Below are positions 1 to 8,886 of a DNA stretch of 54,140 bases, one piece after another. Each line of letters begins with the position of its first letter. Position 1 is the first letter of the stretch. The stretch spans positions 1 through 54,140 of the forward strand of contig CAMYKD010000008.1 of assembly GCA_947258885.1 (NCBI GenBank), written 5' to 3'. Source of the stretch: an uncultured Kiloniellales bacterium (lineage in GTDB: Bacteria > Pseudomonadota > Alphaproteobacteria > Kiloniellales > JAKSDN01). The translations under genes and the position numbers were made by a program. The notes beneath the pieces were generated by a model. The model saw only the letters and a list, made by a program, of their open reading frames with translations, was not told the origin of the DNA and searched no databases.

Positions 1-1004
1 TCGTAGATCGCGTTGAGCAGCGCGCCGGCATAGAGGATCGTGACGATGCCGTAGCCGCCGTATGCGCCGCCGGTCTGCTCGACCTCGCAGGCGCAGGCGG
101 TGAGCTTGCCCTCCCGGGTCATGCCGACCTTGATCTTGATCCGTGTGCGCGGCCGTCCGCGGTGGGTGAGCGCGGTCTCCTCGCGGCTCAGCTTCATCCG
201 CACCCTGCCCTTGGCGGCCCGCGCCAGCAGGCAGGCGACGATCTCGAAGTTGAGGGTTTCCGTGCGGGCCCCAAAGCCGCCGCCGATAAAGGGCTTGATG
301 ACGCGGATCCGGGATTCGTCCATGTCCAGGCACTGCGCCACCCGCAGATGGACGTAGAAGGGCACCTGGCTCACCGAATGGAGGGTGATGCGGTCGCGCT
401 CCGCGTCGTAGTCGGCGAGGGCCGCATGGGGTTCCATGTGCACGTGCGTGACTTCGGCGCAGTCGTAGCTTTCCTCGCGGACGAGGTCGGCCGCGGAAAG
501 GCCGGCGTCCACCTCGCCGAATTCGTGGTGGATCTCCCGTTCCAGGTTTCCGGGACGGTCGTCGTGCAGATCGACCGCGCCGGGCTGCCGCGCCTTGCCG
601 GCCTCGTAGTAGGCCGGCAGCTCGCGCACCTCCAGGCGAATCAGGCGCAGCGCCTCTTCGGCCGTCTTTTCGTCGACCGCCGCGACCGCCGCCACCGGCT
701 CGCCCCGGTAGCGCACCCGGTCGCGGGCCAGCGGGTACTCGTTCTGGGCGATCGGAAGGATCCCGTAGGGCTTGTCGCAGTCGTTTCCGGTGATCACCGC
801 GACCACGCCGGGCAGGGCGCGGGCCTTCGAAACGTCGACGCCGAGAAGCTCGGCGTGGCTATGGGGGCTGCGGAAGATCCGTCCAACGAGCGCGCCCGTG
901 TGGTCCAGGTCGGCCGTGTATTTGGCCCGGCCGCTCACCTTCTCGATGCCGTCGACGAGCGGCGCCCGCCGACCCACCATCGGCTTCTTGTCGGGGGGGC
1001 TCAA
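1..1004 (-). CDS. hcrA: 4-hydroxybenzoyl-CoA reductase alpha (molybdopterin) subunit, 3' end cut by window edge
   Basis: Reading the minus strand from a TTG at 1004 gives 334 residues running off the window with no stop. The N-terminus carries [23 protein letters not shown], then [20 protein letters not shown], and further in [13 protein letters not shown], which are hallmarks of the large molybdenum-binding subunit of the xanthine dehydrogenase family. Next to HcrC it fits the reductive removal of the 4-hydroxyl of 4-hydroxybenzoyl-CoA to give benzoyl-CoA. The TTG overlaps the hcrC stop and is preceded by GGAGGG at good spacing; an ATG eight codons later (980) is the alternative. The third subunit, HcrB, is not in the window. 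Another aromatic aldehyde or CoA-ester hydroxylase of this family is possible. Confidence 0.85.
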   Translation of the reverse strand, partial: MSPPDKKPMVGRRAPLVDGIEKVSGRAKYTADLDHTGALVGRIFRSPHSHAELLGVDVSKARALPGVVAVITGNDCDKPYGILPIAQNEYPLARDRVRYRGEPVAAVAAVDEKTAEEALRLIRLEVRELPAYYEAGKARQPGAVDLHDDRPGNLEREIHHEFGEVDAGLSAADLVREESYDCAEVTHVHMEPHAALADYDAERDRITLHSVSQVPFYVHLRVAQCLDMDESRIRVIKPFIGGGFGARTETLNFEIVACLLARAAKGRVRMKLSREETALTHRGRPRTRIKIKVGMTREGKLTACACEVEQTGGAYGGYGIVTILYAGALLNAIY

Positions 1005-1471
1005 AGTGCGCCCTCCGCCGCCGACTGGACCGCTTCGATAATCTTCACATAGCCGGTGCAGCGGCAGATGTTGCCGCTCAAGGCCGCGCGGATCTCCGCC
1101 TCCGAAGGCCGCGGATTGCGCCGGAGCAGCCCGCTCGCCGCCATGATCATGCCTGGGGTGCAGTATCCGCACTGGCTGCCCAGTTTCTCGTGGAAGCCCT
1201 TCTGCATGAGGGACAACCGCCCGTCGGTGGCACAGCCTTCCACGGTTTCGACATGGCGACCCGCGCAGGCGTGGGCCAGCGAGATGCACGACAGGCGCGG
1301 CCGGCCGTCGACCAGCACCGTGCAGGCGCCGCACTCGCCGCCGTCGCAGCCGATCTTGGTGCCGGTGAGGCCGGCGACCTCGCGCAGATAGTCGACCAGA
1401 AGCATGTTGGCGGATACGGCGTCCTCGCGTCCGCTGCCGTTCACCGTCAGGCGCAAGATGGATTTCGCCAT
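1001..1471 (-). CDS. hcrC: 4-hydroxybenzoyl-CoA reductase gamma subunit (2x[2Fe-2S])
   Basis: A 156-residue iron-sulfur subunit of a molybdenum hydroxylase. Cys42, Cys47, Cys50 and Cys62 form the plant-type [2Fe-2S] site; Cys101, Cys104, Cys136 and Cys138 (QCGYCTPG and ICRCTG) form the second cluster. It passes electrons between HcrA and HcrB in dehydroxylation of 4-hydroxybenzoyl-CoA. The start follows GGAGA by five bases. It is the first gene of a minus-strand operon with hcrA, behind a clear promoter and a 13-bp inverted repeat. Sequence alone cannot separate HcrC from CoxS or other XdhC-type small subunits; the benzoyl-CoA setting makes HcrC most likely. Confidence 0.87.
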   Translation of the reverse strand: MAKSILRLTVNGSGREDAVSANMLLVDYLREVAGLTGTKIGCDGGECGACTVLVDGRPRLSCISLAHACAGRHVETVEGCATDGRLSLMQKGFHEKLGSQCGYCTPGMIMAASGLLRRNPRPSEAEIRAALSGNICRCTGYVKIIEAVQSAAEGAL

Positions 1472-1484
1472 GCGTGTCTCCGTA

Positions 1485-1513
1485 CTAGATTGTTCGGTAC
1501 CCGAACAATCTAG
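1485..1513. promoter_or_regulatory. 13-bp perfect inverted repeat, operator candidate for hcrCA
   Basis: CTAGATTGTTCGG, three bases TAC, then its exact reverse complement CCGAACAATCTAG. It overlaps the predicted transcription start and lies 14 bases upstream of the hcrC start codon. The arms and position fit a dimeric repressor (MarR, TetR or Rrf2 type); which one is not shown by the sequence. There is no T-tract, so a terminator is unlikely. Confidence 0.7.
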
Positions 1514-1516
1514 GCC

Positions 1517-1545
1517 ATCCTATTTCAGTGGCGATTTCGAGGCAA
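1517..1545 (-). promoter_or_regulatory. Putative promoter of hcrCA
   Basis: On the minus strand TTGCCT (1540-1545), a 17-base spacer and TAGGAT (1517-1522) form a sigma70-like promoter. The predicted start, near 1510, falls inside the adjoining inverted repeat, so a protein bound there would block initiation. Confidence 0.55.
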
Positions 1546-1595
1546 CAGGAATCTTGGCAGCCACCGAACGCCAGGGACGCCGACCGTTCGAGGCT

Positions 1596-2318
1596 TCAGA
1601 TGTACTGACCGCCGTCGATCCGCAGGACCTCGCCGGTGATCAGGGCCGCCGCGTCGGACAGGAGGAACATCACGCCGCCGGCGATGTCGGCCGGTGTCGC
1701 CAAGCGGCCGATGACGTTTTCCTTCAGCGCCTGGGCGCGAAACTCCTCGGGCAGCTGCTCGGCCATCTCGGTCAGGACCATGCCCGGGGCAATGGCGTTG
1801 ACCGTGATGCCCTTGCGGCCCAGCTCGCGGGCCGCGGTCTTGGTCAGGCCGATCAGTCCCGCCTTGGCCGCCGTGTAGTTGGCCTGTCCGAACTTGCCGC
1901 GCAGGCCGTTGATCGAGGTGATGTTGACGATGCGCCCGCCACCGGCCTCGGCCATGGCGGGCGTCACGGCGCGGATCGTGTTGAAAGCGCCCGTCAGATT
2001 GACGGAGATCACCTGCGACCACTCCTCGTCGCTCATCTTGACGATCGAGCGGTCGCGGGTGATGCCCGCGTTGTTGACCAGCAGGGTTGCCGGCTTCGGC
2101 AGGGACCCAACGGCCGCGGCGACGGCGTCGGAATCGGAGATGTCCACCCGATGGGTAGTCACCGGCATGTTTGAGTCTTGATCGTCGCTTGCGGCCCAAT
2201 CGAAGGAATGAACCTCGGCCCCGCCCGTCGCAAGGGCTTCGGCAATGGCGCGGCCGATGCCCCGTGCGCCGCCGGTGACGAGGGCGACGCGCCCGGAAAA
2301 ATCGAAGCTGCTCTGCAT
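1596..2318 (-). CDS. SDR-family dehydrogenase/reductase (FabG-like)
   Basis: A 240-residue classical short-chain dehydrogenase. TGGARGIG at residues 15-22 binds NAD(P), NNAG follows near residue 91, and the Ser/Tyr/Lys catalytic set is in SINGLRGKFGQANYTAAK. It ends in IDGGQYI, typical of FabG/PhaB-like enzymes. A 3-hydroxyacyl-CoA or alicyclic alcohol substrate is plausible because the gene lies between hcr and kor genes, but the substrate cannot be read from the sequence. It is transcribed away from korA, sharing the region 2319-2459. Confidence 0.85.
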   Translation of the reverse strand: MQSSFDFSGRVALVTGGARGIGRAIAEALATGGAEVHSFDWAASDDQDSNMPVTTHRVDISDSDAVAAAVGSLPKPATLLVNNAGITRDRSIVKMSDEEWSQVISVNLTGAFNTIRAVTPAMAEAGGGRIVNITSINGLRGKFGQANYTAAKAGLIGLTKTAARELGRKGITVNAIAPGMVLTEMAEQLPEEFRAQALKENVIGRLATPADIAGGVMFLLSDAAALITGEVLRIDGGQYI

Positions 2319-2335
2319 TCTTCGATGACCTCATC

Positions 2336-2367
2336 TTGACGAGTGGACTAAACTGGTATTAGAGTAC
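2336..2367 (+). promoter_or_regulatory. korA promoter region with GTAWTWNRGTAC element
   Basis: TTGACG at 2336-2341 and TATTAG at 2357-2362 form a possible -35/-10 pair with a short 15-base spacer. The 12-mer GTATTAGAGTAC (2356-2367) covers the -10. Equivalent 12-mers occur at 5763, 14734 and 27298. Confidence 0.55.
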
Positions 2368-2379
2368 GATTATGCGTAT

Positions 2380-2393
2380 TTGACCTTAATCAG
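2380..2393. promoter_or_regulatory. FNR/AadR-like site upstream of korA
   Basis: TTGACCTTAATCAG matches the TTGAT-N4-ATCAA consensus of the FNR/CRP family with a C at position 5 and a G at the end. It lies 67 bases before korA. Suggests anaerobic control; not proven. Confidence 0.45.
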
Positions 2394-2459
2394 AGCTATG
2401 GGTTCTGTCAAGGCAGTACCCTCATAGCGGTCCGTTCCAACGGCAAACGGTGAACGGCA

Positions 2460-4199
2460 ATGGGTGCGAAGGCCGACCAGACAAACAGCCTATCGATCGC
2501 GCTGACAGGAAGCGGCGGTGCCGGTGTCATAACCGCCGGCAACATGTTGCTGGAGGCTGCTGCCAAGGCCGGCTGCTATGGACTCTTCGCGCGCTCCTCG
2601 GGGCCGCAGATTCGGGGCGGCGAGGCGGCGGCGATGGTCCGTTTGGCGAACGAGCCGGTTGTCGCGCCCGGCGACGTCTTCGATATCCTGATCGCCATCG
2701 ACTGGCACAACATAGACCGCTTCGCCGTCGAGCTGCCGCTTTCGACTGTGAGCTTGGTCATCGCCGACCCGTCCCAAGGGGCGGTGCCCGAGGTCATCGC
2801 GGCGCGCGGCGCGCGTATCGCCGAGCTGCCCCTGAGGGACCTGGCCAAGACGGTTGCCAAGGGCCGGCCCAACATGATCGCGCTCGGCGCCGTTGCGGGC
2901 CTGATCGGACTGCCGGGCGAGGTCGCCGACGACGTCATGGCGCGGACCTTGAAGAAGCGCGGCGACGAGGCTCTCGCCGCCAGCCGCGACGCCTTCGCCC
3001 TTGGTGTCGAGGCGGCGGGGGCGATGTCCTTCGACGGCCCCGATCTGTGGACCCGGGCCGCCACCCGGGAGCGCTGGATCATCAACGGCAACGAGGCGGC
3101 GGGCCTGGGCGCCGTCCGCGGCGGCGTCCGCTTCGTCGCGGCCTATCCGATCACGCCGGCCACCGACCTGCTGGAATGGATGGCGCTCAATCTGCAAAGG
3201 CTCGGCGGCGCACTGGTCCAGGCCGAGGACGAGCTCGCCTCGATCAACATGATCATCGGCGCATCCTATGGCGGAACGCCGGCGCTGACGGCGACCTCGG
3301 GGCCCGGCCTGGCGCTCATGTCGGAGTCGCTCGGCTTGGCCGTCGCCGCCGAGGTGCCGGTCGTCGTCGTCGACGTCATGCGCGGCGGCCCCTCGACCGG
3401 CATCCCGACCAAATCGGAGCAGAGCGACCTCAACATCGCCCTGTTCGGCCTGCACGGCGACGCGCCGCATCTGGTCCTGGCACCGACCTCGATCAGCGAC
3501 TGCGTGTTCACCACGCAATGGGCCGTCAGCCTTGCAGAAACGCTGCAGAGCCCGGCGATCGTGCTGTCGGACCAGCTGCTTGGACAGACGCGCGCGATCG
3601 TCGACCGCCCGGCCGACATTGCCTTCGTTTCGCAGCGGGTGACCGCGGAAGCCGCCACGGTCGAGGATTTTCGGCGTTATGGTCTTGCCGCGGGAGGGAT
3701 TTCGGCGATGGCGATCCCCGGATCTCCGGGGCGTCAGTACACCGCCGACGGCCTCGAGCACGACGAGTCGGGCCTGCCCTCGAGCCGGGCCGGCGATCAC
3801 GTCTCCCAGCTCGATAAACGCGCCGCCAAGCTCGATGGATTCGACTACGGCAACCACTGGGCCGAGATCGAGGGCGACGGCAGGCTCGCGGTCGTCGCCT
3901 GGGGTTCGTCGACCGGCGCCGTGCGCGAGGCCTTGGCCCGGCTCGGCAGCCGCGGTCACGAGTTCCGCCTGGTGTCGCCCCGCCTCTTGTCGCCGCCGCC
4001 GCCGGCCCGCTGGGCCGAGGCCCTGGAGGGTGTCGAACGCGCGCTGGTCGTCGAACTCAATCACTCGGCACAGTTCTACCGGTATCTGAAGGGATATTGC
4101 GACCCGCCCTGCCCCGTCGACGTCTACCATCGCCCGGGACCGCTGCCCCTGCGCGCCGGTGAGCTGGTTGCCGAGATCGAGAAGTGGAGCCGATCATGA
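2460..4199 (+). CDS. korA: 2-oxoacid:ferredoxin oxidoreductase, fused gamma-alpha subunit
   Basis: 579 residues. The first ~190 form the gamma domain (GSGGAG at 17-22, then ARSSGPQIRGGEAAA), followed by the alpha domains with YPITPATD near residue 229 and the conserved RGGPSTGIPTKSEQSDL segment. With KorB it oxidises a 2-oxoacid, probably 2-oxoglutarate, with CoA and TPP, and reduces ferredoxin. In Thauera and Magnetospirillum a korAB pair beside the benzoyl-CoA reductase genes recharges the ferredoxin used for ring reduction, and the same role is inferred here. It overlaps korB by ATGA. The substrate (2-oxoglutarate or another 2-oxoacid) is inferred from context. Confidence 0.88.
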   Translation: MGAKADQTNSLSIALTGSGGAGVITAGNMLLEAAAKAGCYGLFARSSGPQIRGGEAAAMVRLANEPVVAPGDVFDILIAIDWHNIDRFAVELPLSTVSLVIADPSQGAVPEVIAARGARIAELPLRDLAKTVAKGRPNMIALGAVAGLIGLPGEVADDVMARTLKKRGDEALAASRDAFALGVEAAGAMSFDGPDLWTRAATRERWIINGNEAAGLGAVRGGVRFVAAYPITPATDLLEWMALNLQRLGGALVQAEDELASINMIIGASYGGTPALTATSGPGLALMSESLGLAVAAEVPVVVVDVMRGGPSTGIPTKSEQSDLNIALFGLHGDAPHLVLAPTSISDCVFTTQWAVSLAETLQSPAIVLSDQLLGQTRAIVDRPADIAFVSQRVTAEAATVEDFRRYGLAAGGISAMAIPGSPGRQYTADGLEHDESGLPSSRAGDHVSQLDKRAAKLDGFDYGNHWAEIEGDGRLAVVAWGSSTGAVREALARLGSRGHEFRLVSPRLLSPPPPARWAEALEGVERALVVELNHSAQFYRYLKGYCDPPCPVDVYHRPGPLPLRAGELVAEIEKWSRS

Positions 4200-5035
4200 C
4201 GAGCAGTCCCGCGCCGATGCCTGGCCTCACCGCCCGCGACTACAAGTCCGAGGTCAAGCCGGTCTGGTGCCCCGGCTGCGGCGACTACTCGGTTCTTTTG
4301 GCGATCACCAAGGCCTTGGCCGAGCTCAAGCTGCCGCCCGAGAAGGTTTCGGTGATATCCGGGATCGGCTGCTCGTCCCGCATGCCCGCCTACATGAACT
4401 CCTATGGATTCCACGGCGTGCACGGCCGCGCGGTGGCGCTCGCCACCGGGCTCAAGCTGTCGCGCCCGGACCTGACGGTACTGGTGACCGGCGGCGACGG
4501 CGACGGATTCTCCATCGGCGGCAATCATTTCCTCCACGCCTGCCGGCGCAACGTCGACCTCACCTATATCGTCATGGACAACCGGGTCTACGGCATGACC
4601 AAGGGTCAGCCCTCGCCGACGACGGAACCGGACTGGGACAGCGCGTTGTCCCCGGGCGGTACCGGGCTTCGGCCGTTCAATCCGCTGGTGATTGCACTTG
4701 CCTCGGGTGCCAACTTCATCGCCCGGGGATTTTCGGGAGACTCCAACGGCACGGCCAGGCTGATTGTCGAGGCGATCAAGACGCCAGGATTTTCTTTTGT
4801 CGAGATCCTAAGCCCCTGCATTACGTTCCGCCAAGACCAGCGCGGGTGGAAGAAGATCGTGCGCCCCGCACCCGTCGATCCGACCGAAGATATCGGCCGC
4901 GCGGCGCGGCGCCTGATGACGGACGACGGCTTCAATCTCGGTATACTCTACGTAGGTGGGCGAGAACCCTATCGACTTCAGCTGGAGGGTGGCGAGCGGG
5001 AACCGGCGGAGCTGGAATCGCAGTTCGTCGTCTGA
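4196..5035 (+). CDS. korB: 2-oxoacid:ferredoxin oxidoreductase beta subunit
   Basis: 279 residues. WCPGCGDY supplies Cys25 and Cys28, and GIGCSSR supplies Cys59, ligands of the single [4Fe-4S] cluster. The TPP/Mg motif GDGDGFSIGGNH is near residue 100, followed by YIVMDNRVYGMTKGQ. The chosen ATG overlaps the korA stop and has GGAG six bases upstream; a GTG four codons earlier is possible. The C-terminal ~35 residues are acidic and less conserved. It forms the catalytic heterodimer with KorA. Confidence 0.88.
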   Translation: MTSSPAPMPGLTARDYKSEVKPVWCPGCGDYSVLLAITKALAELKLPPEKVSVISGIGCSSRMPAYMNSYGFHGVHGRAVALATGLKLSRPDLTVLVTGGDGDGFSIGGNHFLHACRRNVDLTYIVMDNRVYGMTKGQPSPTTEPDWDSALSPGGTGLRPFNPLVIALASGANFIARGFSGDSNGTARLIVEAIKTPGFSFVEILSPCITFRQDQRGWKKIVRPAPVDPTEDIGRAARRLMTDDGFNLGILYVGGREPYRLQLEGGEREPAELESQFVV

Positions 5036-5072
5036 CGGCGCGACGCCGGCGTGCGGAGAAAGGGACTATCGG

Positions 5073-5594
5073 GTGACTAATCGAATTACCATCGAATCAG
5101 TGGTCGATCTCCTGGCCCACGCCAAGGCCATGGAAACCGAAGCCCTGGAGCGATATCTGGACCTGGCCGAGCAGATGGAGGTGCACCATAACCCTGAGGT
5201 CGCCGCGCTGTTCCGCAAGATGGCCCGGGTCGAGGGCCTGCACGTGGAAAAGATCCTCGAAAAGGCCGGCGACAAGACCCTGCCGCACATTCCGCCTTGG
5301 GAGTATCAGTGGTTGGAAAGCGAGTCCGCGGAAGCGATCACGGTCGAGGACGCGCATTACCTCATGACCCCCCATCACGCTCTTACCTTGGCGCTCCGCG
5401 CGGAGCGGCGTGCCTTCGATTTCTATTCGCGGGTCGTTGCAACGGCGGCGCCGGGAGAGGTCTTGGAGCTGGCGCGCGAGCTGATGGAAGAGGAAGGCGA
5501 GCACGTCGGGTTGATCGAACAGTGGCTCGCCAAGGTGCCGGAGCCCGACGAGGACTGGGCCGAGGATCCCGACCCTCCCCTGTTGCAGGAATAG
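5073..5594 (+). CDS. Ferritin-like diiron / rubrerythrin-type protein
   Basis: 173 residues, mostly helical, with two pairs of Glu/ExxH segments: METEALERYLDLAEQME, RVEGLHVEKI, LRAERRAFDFYSRV and MEEEGEHVGLIEQW. This is the four-helix ferritin-like pattern with two ExxH motifs as diiron ligands. A GTG start preceded by AGGGA seven bases upstream is preferred over longer forms that would overlap korB. It is probably co-transcribed with korAB (37-base gap). An inferred role is protecting the oxygen-sensitive ferredoxin/OFOR chemistry from peroxide or O2, or storing iron; there is no C-terminal rubredoxin domain, so it is not a full rubrerythrin. Confidence 0.75.
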   Translation: MTNRITIESVVDLLAHAKAMETEALERYLDLAEQMEVHHNPEVAALFRKMARVEGLHVEKILEKAGDKTLPHIPPWEYQWLESESAEAITVEDAHYLMTPHHALTLALRAERRAFDFYSRVVATAAPGEVLELARELMEEEGEHVGLIEQWLAKVPEPDEDWAEDPDPPLLQE

Positions 5595-5762
5595 GCCGCT
5601 CGCCACTCCGCGGGCACCTCCGTCGTCGTTTTCCGGTCCATCCTTTCGTTCCTTATCGTTGGCAGCAGGATGGCCCCGCCTTTGTCGGGTCTGTCCGTGC
5701 GCCGCGGTGGAACCCTGGGCCGGGCAAGTTCCCAAAAACCCTATGGACACCGGCATAAAAAC

Positions 5763-5774
5763 GTATTACGGTAC
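5763..5774 (+). promoter_or_regulatory. GTAWTWNRGTAC element upstream of had operon
   Basis: GTATTACGGTAC within an AT-rich stretch (5757-5790) 98 bases before had; TATTAC could be the -10. It matches the elements at 2356, 14734 and 27298. The rest of the 277-base gap from 5595 holds no gene that I can support. Confidence 0.6.
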
Positions 5775-5871
5775 TTAATTATTGTTTTGCCTGTCTAACG
5801 TGATCGGCCGGGAGCGCCGCAACGCCTTGAAAGGGGTGAAGATAGCGAAACGCCGTTAGGGAGAGCACAGA

Positions 5872-6939
5872 ATGACAGTGTCTGCTCACCGTTGGACGAT
5901 GAACGCGGTCGGCGAACCGATGACCCGGATGGACTTCTCGCCGGCGGCGCCCAGCGACGACGAGGTCACCATCGAGATCGCCGGCTGCGGCGTCTGCCAT
6001 ACGGATCTCGGCTACCTCTACGACGGGGTGCGCACCAACCACGAGCTTCCCTTGACCCTGGGTCACGAAATATCGGGAACCGTCGTTGCCGCGGGGACGG
6101 ACGCCGAAGCCTGGAACGCCAAGAGCGTGATTGTCTCCGCCGTCATCCCCTGCGGCCAGTGCGACCTCTGCGCGCGCGGCAAGGGCACGATCTGCCGCGG
6201 CCAGAAGATGCCCGGCAACGACATCCACGGCGGCTTCGCCTCGCACATCACGGTACCGGCGAGGGGGCTTTGCGAGGTGGACACGGCGCGTCTTGCCGCC
6301 CGGGGGATGAGCCTGGCCGATGTCTCGGTCGTGGCCGACGCCGTCACCACGCCCTACCAGGCCGCGATGCAGGCGGAGGTCGCGCCCGGCAGCCTCGCCG
6401 TCGTGATCGGCGTCGGCGGCGTCGGCGGCTATGCGGCCCAGGTCTGCAGCGCCCTTGGCGCCACGGTGGTCGCCGTCGACGTGGACGACGCCAAGCTGGA
6501 GACGATTGCCCGCTACGGCGCGTCCGCCACCTTCAACGCCCGCGAGATCTCGGGCCGCGACCTCAAGAAGGCGGTCGGCGGCTTCGCGAAGGAGAACGGT
6601 CTTCCCGCCACCGAATGGTTCATCTTCGAATGCTCCGGCAGCGCGGCCGGTCAACAGACCGCCTTCGGGCTGCTGGTCCACGGCGCCACCCTGAGCGTCG
6701 TCGGCTTCACCATGGACAAGCTCGAGATGCGGCTCTCCAACCTCATGGCCTTTCACGCCCGGGCCTTGGGCAACTGGGGCTGCACGCCCGACCTCTATCC
6801 CGGCGCCTTGGACCTGGTGCTCGACGGCAAGGTCGAAGTGCTTGCCTTCGTCGAGCAGCACCCGCTGGAGGAGATCAACCGCATTTTCGAAGCCGCCCAC
6901 GCCCATAAGCTGACACGGCGCGCCATCCTGGTGCCCTGA
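5872..6939 (+). CDS. had: 6-hydroxycyclohex-1-ene-1-carbonyl-CoA dehydrogenase
   Basis: 355-residue Zn-dependent medium-chain dehydrogenase. Cys42 (GCGVCHTD) and His65-Glu66 are at the catalytic zinc, Cys94, Cys97, Cys100 and Cys108 at the structural zinc, and [12 protein letters not shown] is the NAD-binding turn. It oxidises the hydroxy product of the dienoyl-CoA hydratase to 6-oxocyclohex-1-ene-1-carbonyl-CoA. The order had-oah-dch-bcr follows the Thauera/Magnetospirillum type of benzoyl-CoA pathway, not the Rhodopseudomonas badHI type. It has its own promoter region with the shared 12-mer. Confidence 0.9.
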   Translation: MTVSAHRWTMNAVGEPMTRMDFSPAAPSDDEVTIEIAGCGVCHTDLGYLYDGVRTNHELPLTLGHEISGTVVAAGTDAEAWNAKSVIVSAVIPCGQCDLCARGKGTICRGQKMPGNDIHGGFASHITVPARGLCEVDTARLAARGMSLADVSVVADAVTTPYQAAMQAEVAPGSLAVVIGVGGVGGYAAQVCSALGATVVAVDVDDAKLETIARYGASATFNAREISGRDLKKAVGGFAKENGLPATEWFIFECSGSAAGQQTAFGLLVHGATLSVVGFTMDKLEMRLSNLMAFHARALGNWGCTPDLYPGALDLVLDGKVEVLAFVEQHPLEEINRIFEAAHAHKLTRRAILVP

Positions 6940-6974
6940 CACCGATCGAACGCGCTTTCGAGGAGTGACACCGA

Positions 6975-8120
6975 ATGCCTGATCCAGACACCGTCATCGC
7001 CAGCTCCAAGCCGGAGACCCTGGTCGACCACAACCTGGTCCCCGAGGCGGAAACCGTCGTCCCCGGCATCTTGTACGAAAAGCGGGCCGCCAGGCGGCCC
7101 GACGGGTCGGTGGCGGAGGGCCTCTACAACGCCTGGATCACGCTGGATAATCCCAAGCAATACAACGCCTACACCACGGAGATGGTGAAGGGGGCCATCC
7201 TCGCCTTCCGCCGCGCCTCGGTGGCCCGCGAGGTCAACGCCGTCGTCTTTACCGGGGCCGGCGACAAGGCCTTCTGCACCGGCGGCAACACCAAGGAATA
7301 CGCCGAGTACTACGCGGGCAATCCGCAGGAGTACCGGCAGTACATGCGGCTCTTCAACGACATGGTCTCCGCCATCTTCGGCTGCGACAAGCCGGTGATC
7401 TGCCGGGTCAACGGCATGCGCATCGGCGGCGGGCAGGAGATCGGCATGGCCTGCGACTTCTCGGTCGCCCAGGACCTGGCCAACTTCGGACAGGCGGGCC
7501 CGAAGCACGGCTCGGCCGCGATCGGTGGCTCGACGGACTTCCTGCCGGTCATGATCGGCTGCGAGCAGGCCATGGTCTCGGGCACGCTCTGCGAGCCCTT
7601 TTCGGCCCACAAGGCCTATCGGCTCGGCATCGTCTCCGGCATCGTTCCGGCGTTGAAGGTGGACGGCGCATTCGTTCCCAATCCGACCGTCGTCACCGAC
7701 CGCATGTTCGACGAATTCGGGCGCATCGTGCACGGCGAGTTCAAGGCCGGCGCCGAGTTCAAGGCCGGGCGGGAGACGATCAAGGCGGGCGAGACCGACC
7801 TGAGCCAGCTCGACGAGGCGGTCGAGGCCCTCTGCGCGAAGCTCCTCGGGACCTTCCCCGAGTGCATGACCAAGAGCCTGGAGGAGCTGCGCAAGCCCAA
7901 GCTCGAGGCCTGGAACAAGAACAAGGAGAACTCGCGCTCGTGGCTCGCCCTCAACATGATGAACGAGGCGCGCACCGGCTTCCGGGCCTTCAACGAGGGC
8001 ACCCGGGAAACCGGCCGCGAGATCGACTTCGTCAAGCTGCGCCAGGCGCTCGCCGTCGGTACGCCCTGGACGCCCGAGCTGATCGAGAGCCTGATGCCCG
8101 GAGCCGGCCGCGATGACTGA
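6975..8120 (+). CDS. oah: 6-oxocyclohex-1-ene-1-carbonyl-CoA hydrolase
   Basis: 381-residue crotonase-superfamily protein with an N-terminal extension, then GLYNAWITLDNPKQYNAYTTEMV and the oxyanion-hole segments FTGAGDKAFCTGGNTKEYAEYYAG and RVNGMRIGGGQEIGMACDFSVAQD. It adds water twice to the cyclic enone and opens the ring hydrolytically to 3-hydroxypimelyl-CoA. The length and the TGGNTKEYAEYY signature fit Oah. It starts 35 bases after had and overlaps dch by eight bases. Confidence 0.92.
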   Translation: MPDPDTVIASSKPETLVDHNLVPEAETVVPGILYEKRAARRPDGSVAEGLYNAWITLDNPKQYNAYTTEMVKGAILAFRRASVAREVNAVVFTGAGDKAFCTGGNTKEYAEYYAGNPQEYRQYMRLFNDMVSAIFGCDKPVICRVNGMRIGGGQEIGMACDFSVAQDLANFGQAGPKHGSAAIGGSTDFLPVMIGCEQAMVSGTLCEPFSAHKAYRLGIVSGIVPALKVDGAFVPNPTVVTDRMFDEFGRIVHGEFKAGAEFKAGRETIKAGETDLSQLDEAVEALCAKLLGTFPECMTKSLEELRKPKLEAWNKNKENSRSWLALNMMNEARTGFRAFNEGTRETGREIDFVKLRQALAVGTPWTPELIESLMPGAGRDD

Positions 8121-8883
8121 GGCGCCGCTCGAGGTCTGGCGCGAGCGCGACGGCCGGCTTCTGCGCCTGCGCCTCAACCGGCCCAAGGCGAACATCGTCG
8201 ACGCCGAGATGATCGCGGCCCTGGACGCCGCCTTTGCCGGCCTCGAAGAGAACCGGGACGCGCAGGCCGTACTGCTCGACCACGCGGGCCCGCACTTCAG
8301 CTTCGGCGCCAGTGTCGAGGAGCATCTGCCCGGCCAGTGCGCCGGCATGCTCAGGGGCCTGCACGCGCTGATCAAGCGGATGCTCGCCGCGCCGGTGCCG
8401 ATCCTGGTCGCGGTCCAGGGTCAATGCCTCGGCGGCGGCCTCGAGGTGGCCATGGCCGGGCACATGATCTTCGCCGCTCCCGACGCCATGCTCGGACAGC
8501 CGGAGATCAAGCTGGCCGTCTTTGCGCCGGCGGCGAGCTGTCTGCTGCCCCGCCTCGTCGCCCGCCAGCACGCCGAGGATATGCTCTATTCGGGGCGCAG
8601 CATCACCGGCGCGCGGGCGGCCGAGATCGGCCTCGTCCTGCAGGTGGACCCGGACCCGGAGAGCGCCGCGCTCGCCTACTTCGACGAGCACTTGGCGGGC
8701 CTTTCGGCGAGCACACTGGGCTTTGCGATCGACGCGGCGCGGGGAAGATTCCGCGACGAGATCGGCGCCGACCTGGACCGTGTCGAGGCGCTGTATCTCG
8801 AGGGTTTGATGAACACCCGAGATGCCGTCGAGGGGCTGGATGCCTTCGTCGCGAAGCGCGCCGCCAAATGGGAGCATCGCTGA
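8113..8883 (+). CDS. dch: Cyclohexa-1,5-dienecarbonyl-CoA hydratase
   Basis: 256-residue crotonase fold. FGASVEEHLPGQ and the GQCLGGGLEVAMAGHMIFAAPDAMLGQPEI segment form the CoA-ester oxyanion hole. It hydrates the dienoyl-CoA made by benzoyl-CoA reductase to 6-hydroxycyclohex-1-ene-1-carbonyl-CoA. The overlap with oah and the three-base gap to bcrC make it part of one operon. Family assignment is clear; the exact substrate follows from the pathway context. Confidence 0.9.
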   Translation: MTEAPLEVWRERDGRLLRLRLNRPKANIVDAEMIAALDAAFAGLEENRDAQAVLLDHAGPHFSFGASVEEHLPGQCAGMLRGLHALIKRMLAAPVPILVAVQGQCLGGGLEVAMAGHMIFAAPDAMLGQPEIKLAVFAPAASCLLPRLVARQHAEDMLYSGRSITGARAAEIGLVLQVDPDPESAALAYFDEHLAGLSASTLGFAIDAARGRFRDEIGADLDRVEALYLEGLMNTRDAVEGLDAFVAKRAAKWEHR

Positions 8884-8886
8884 GCC

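Noticed and set aside
4956-5072. Longer N-terminus for the ferritin-like protein
   Set aside because: The extra 39 residues overlap the korB 3' end, are low in complexity and do not fit the helical family start; the GTG at 5073 has a good ribosome site.
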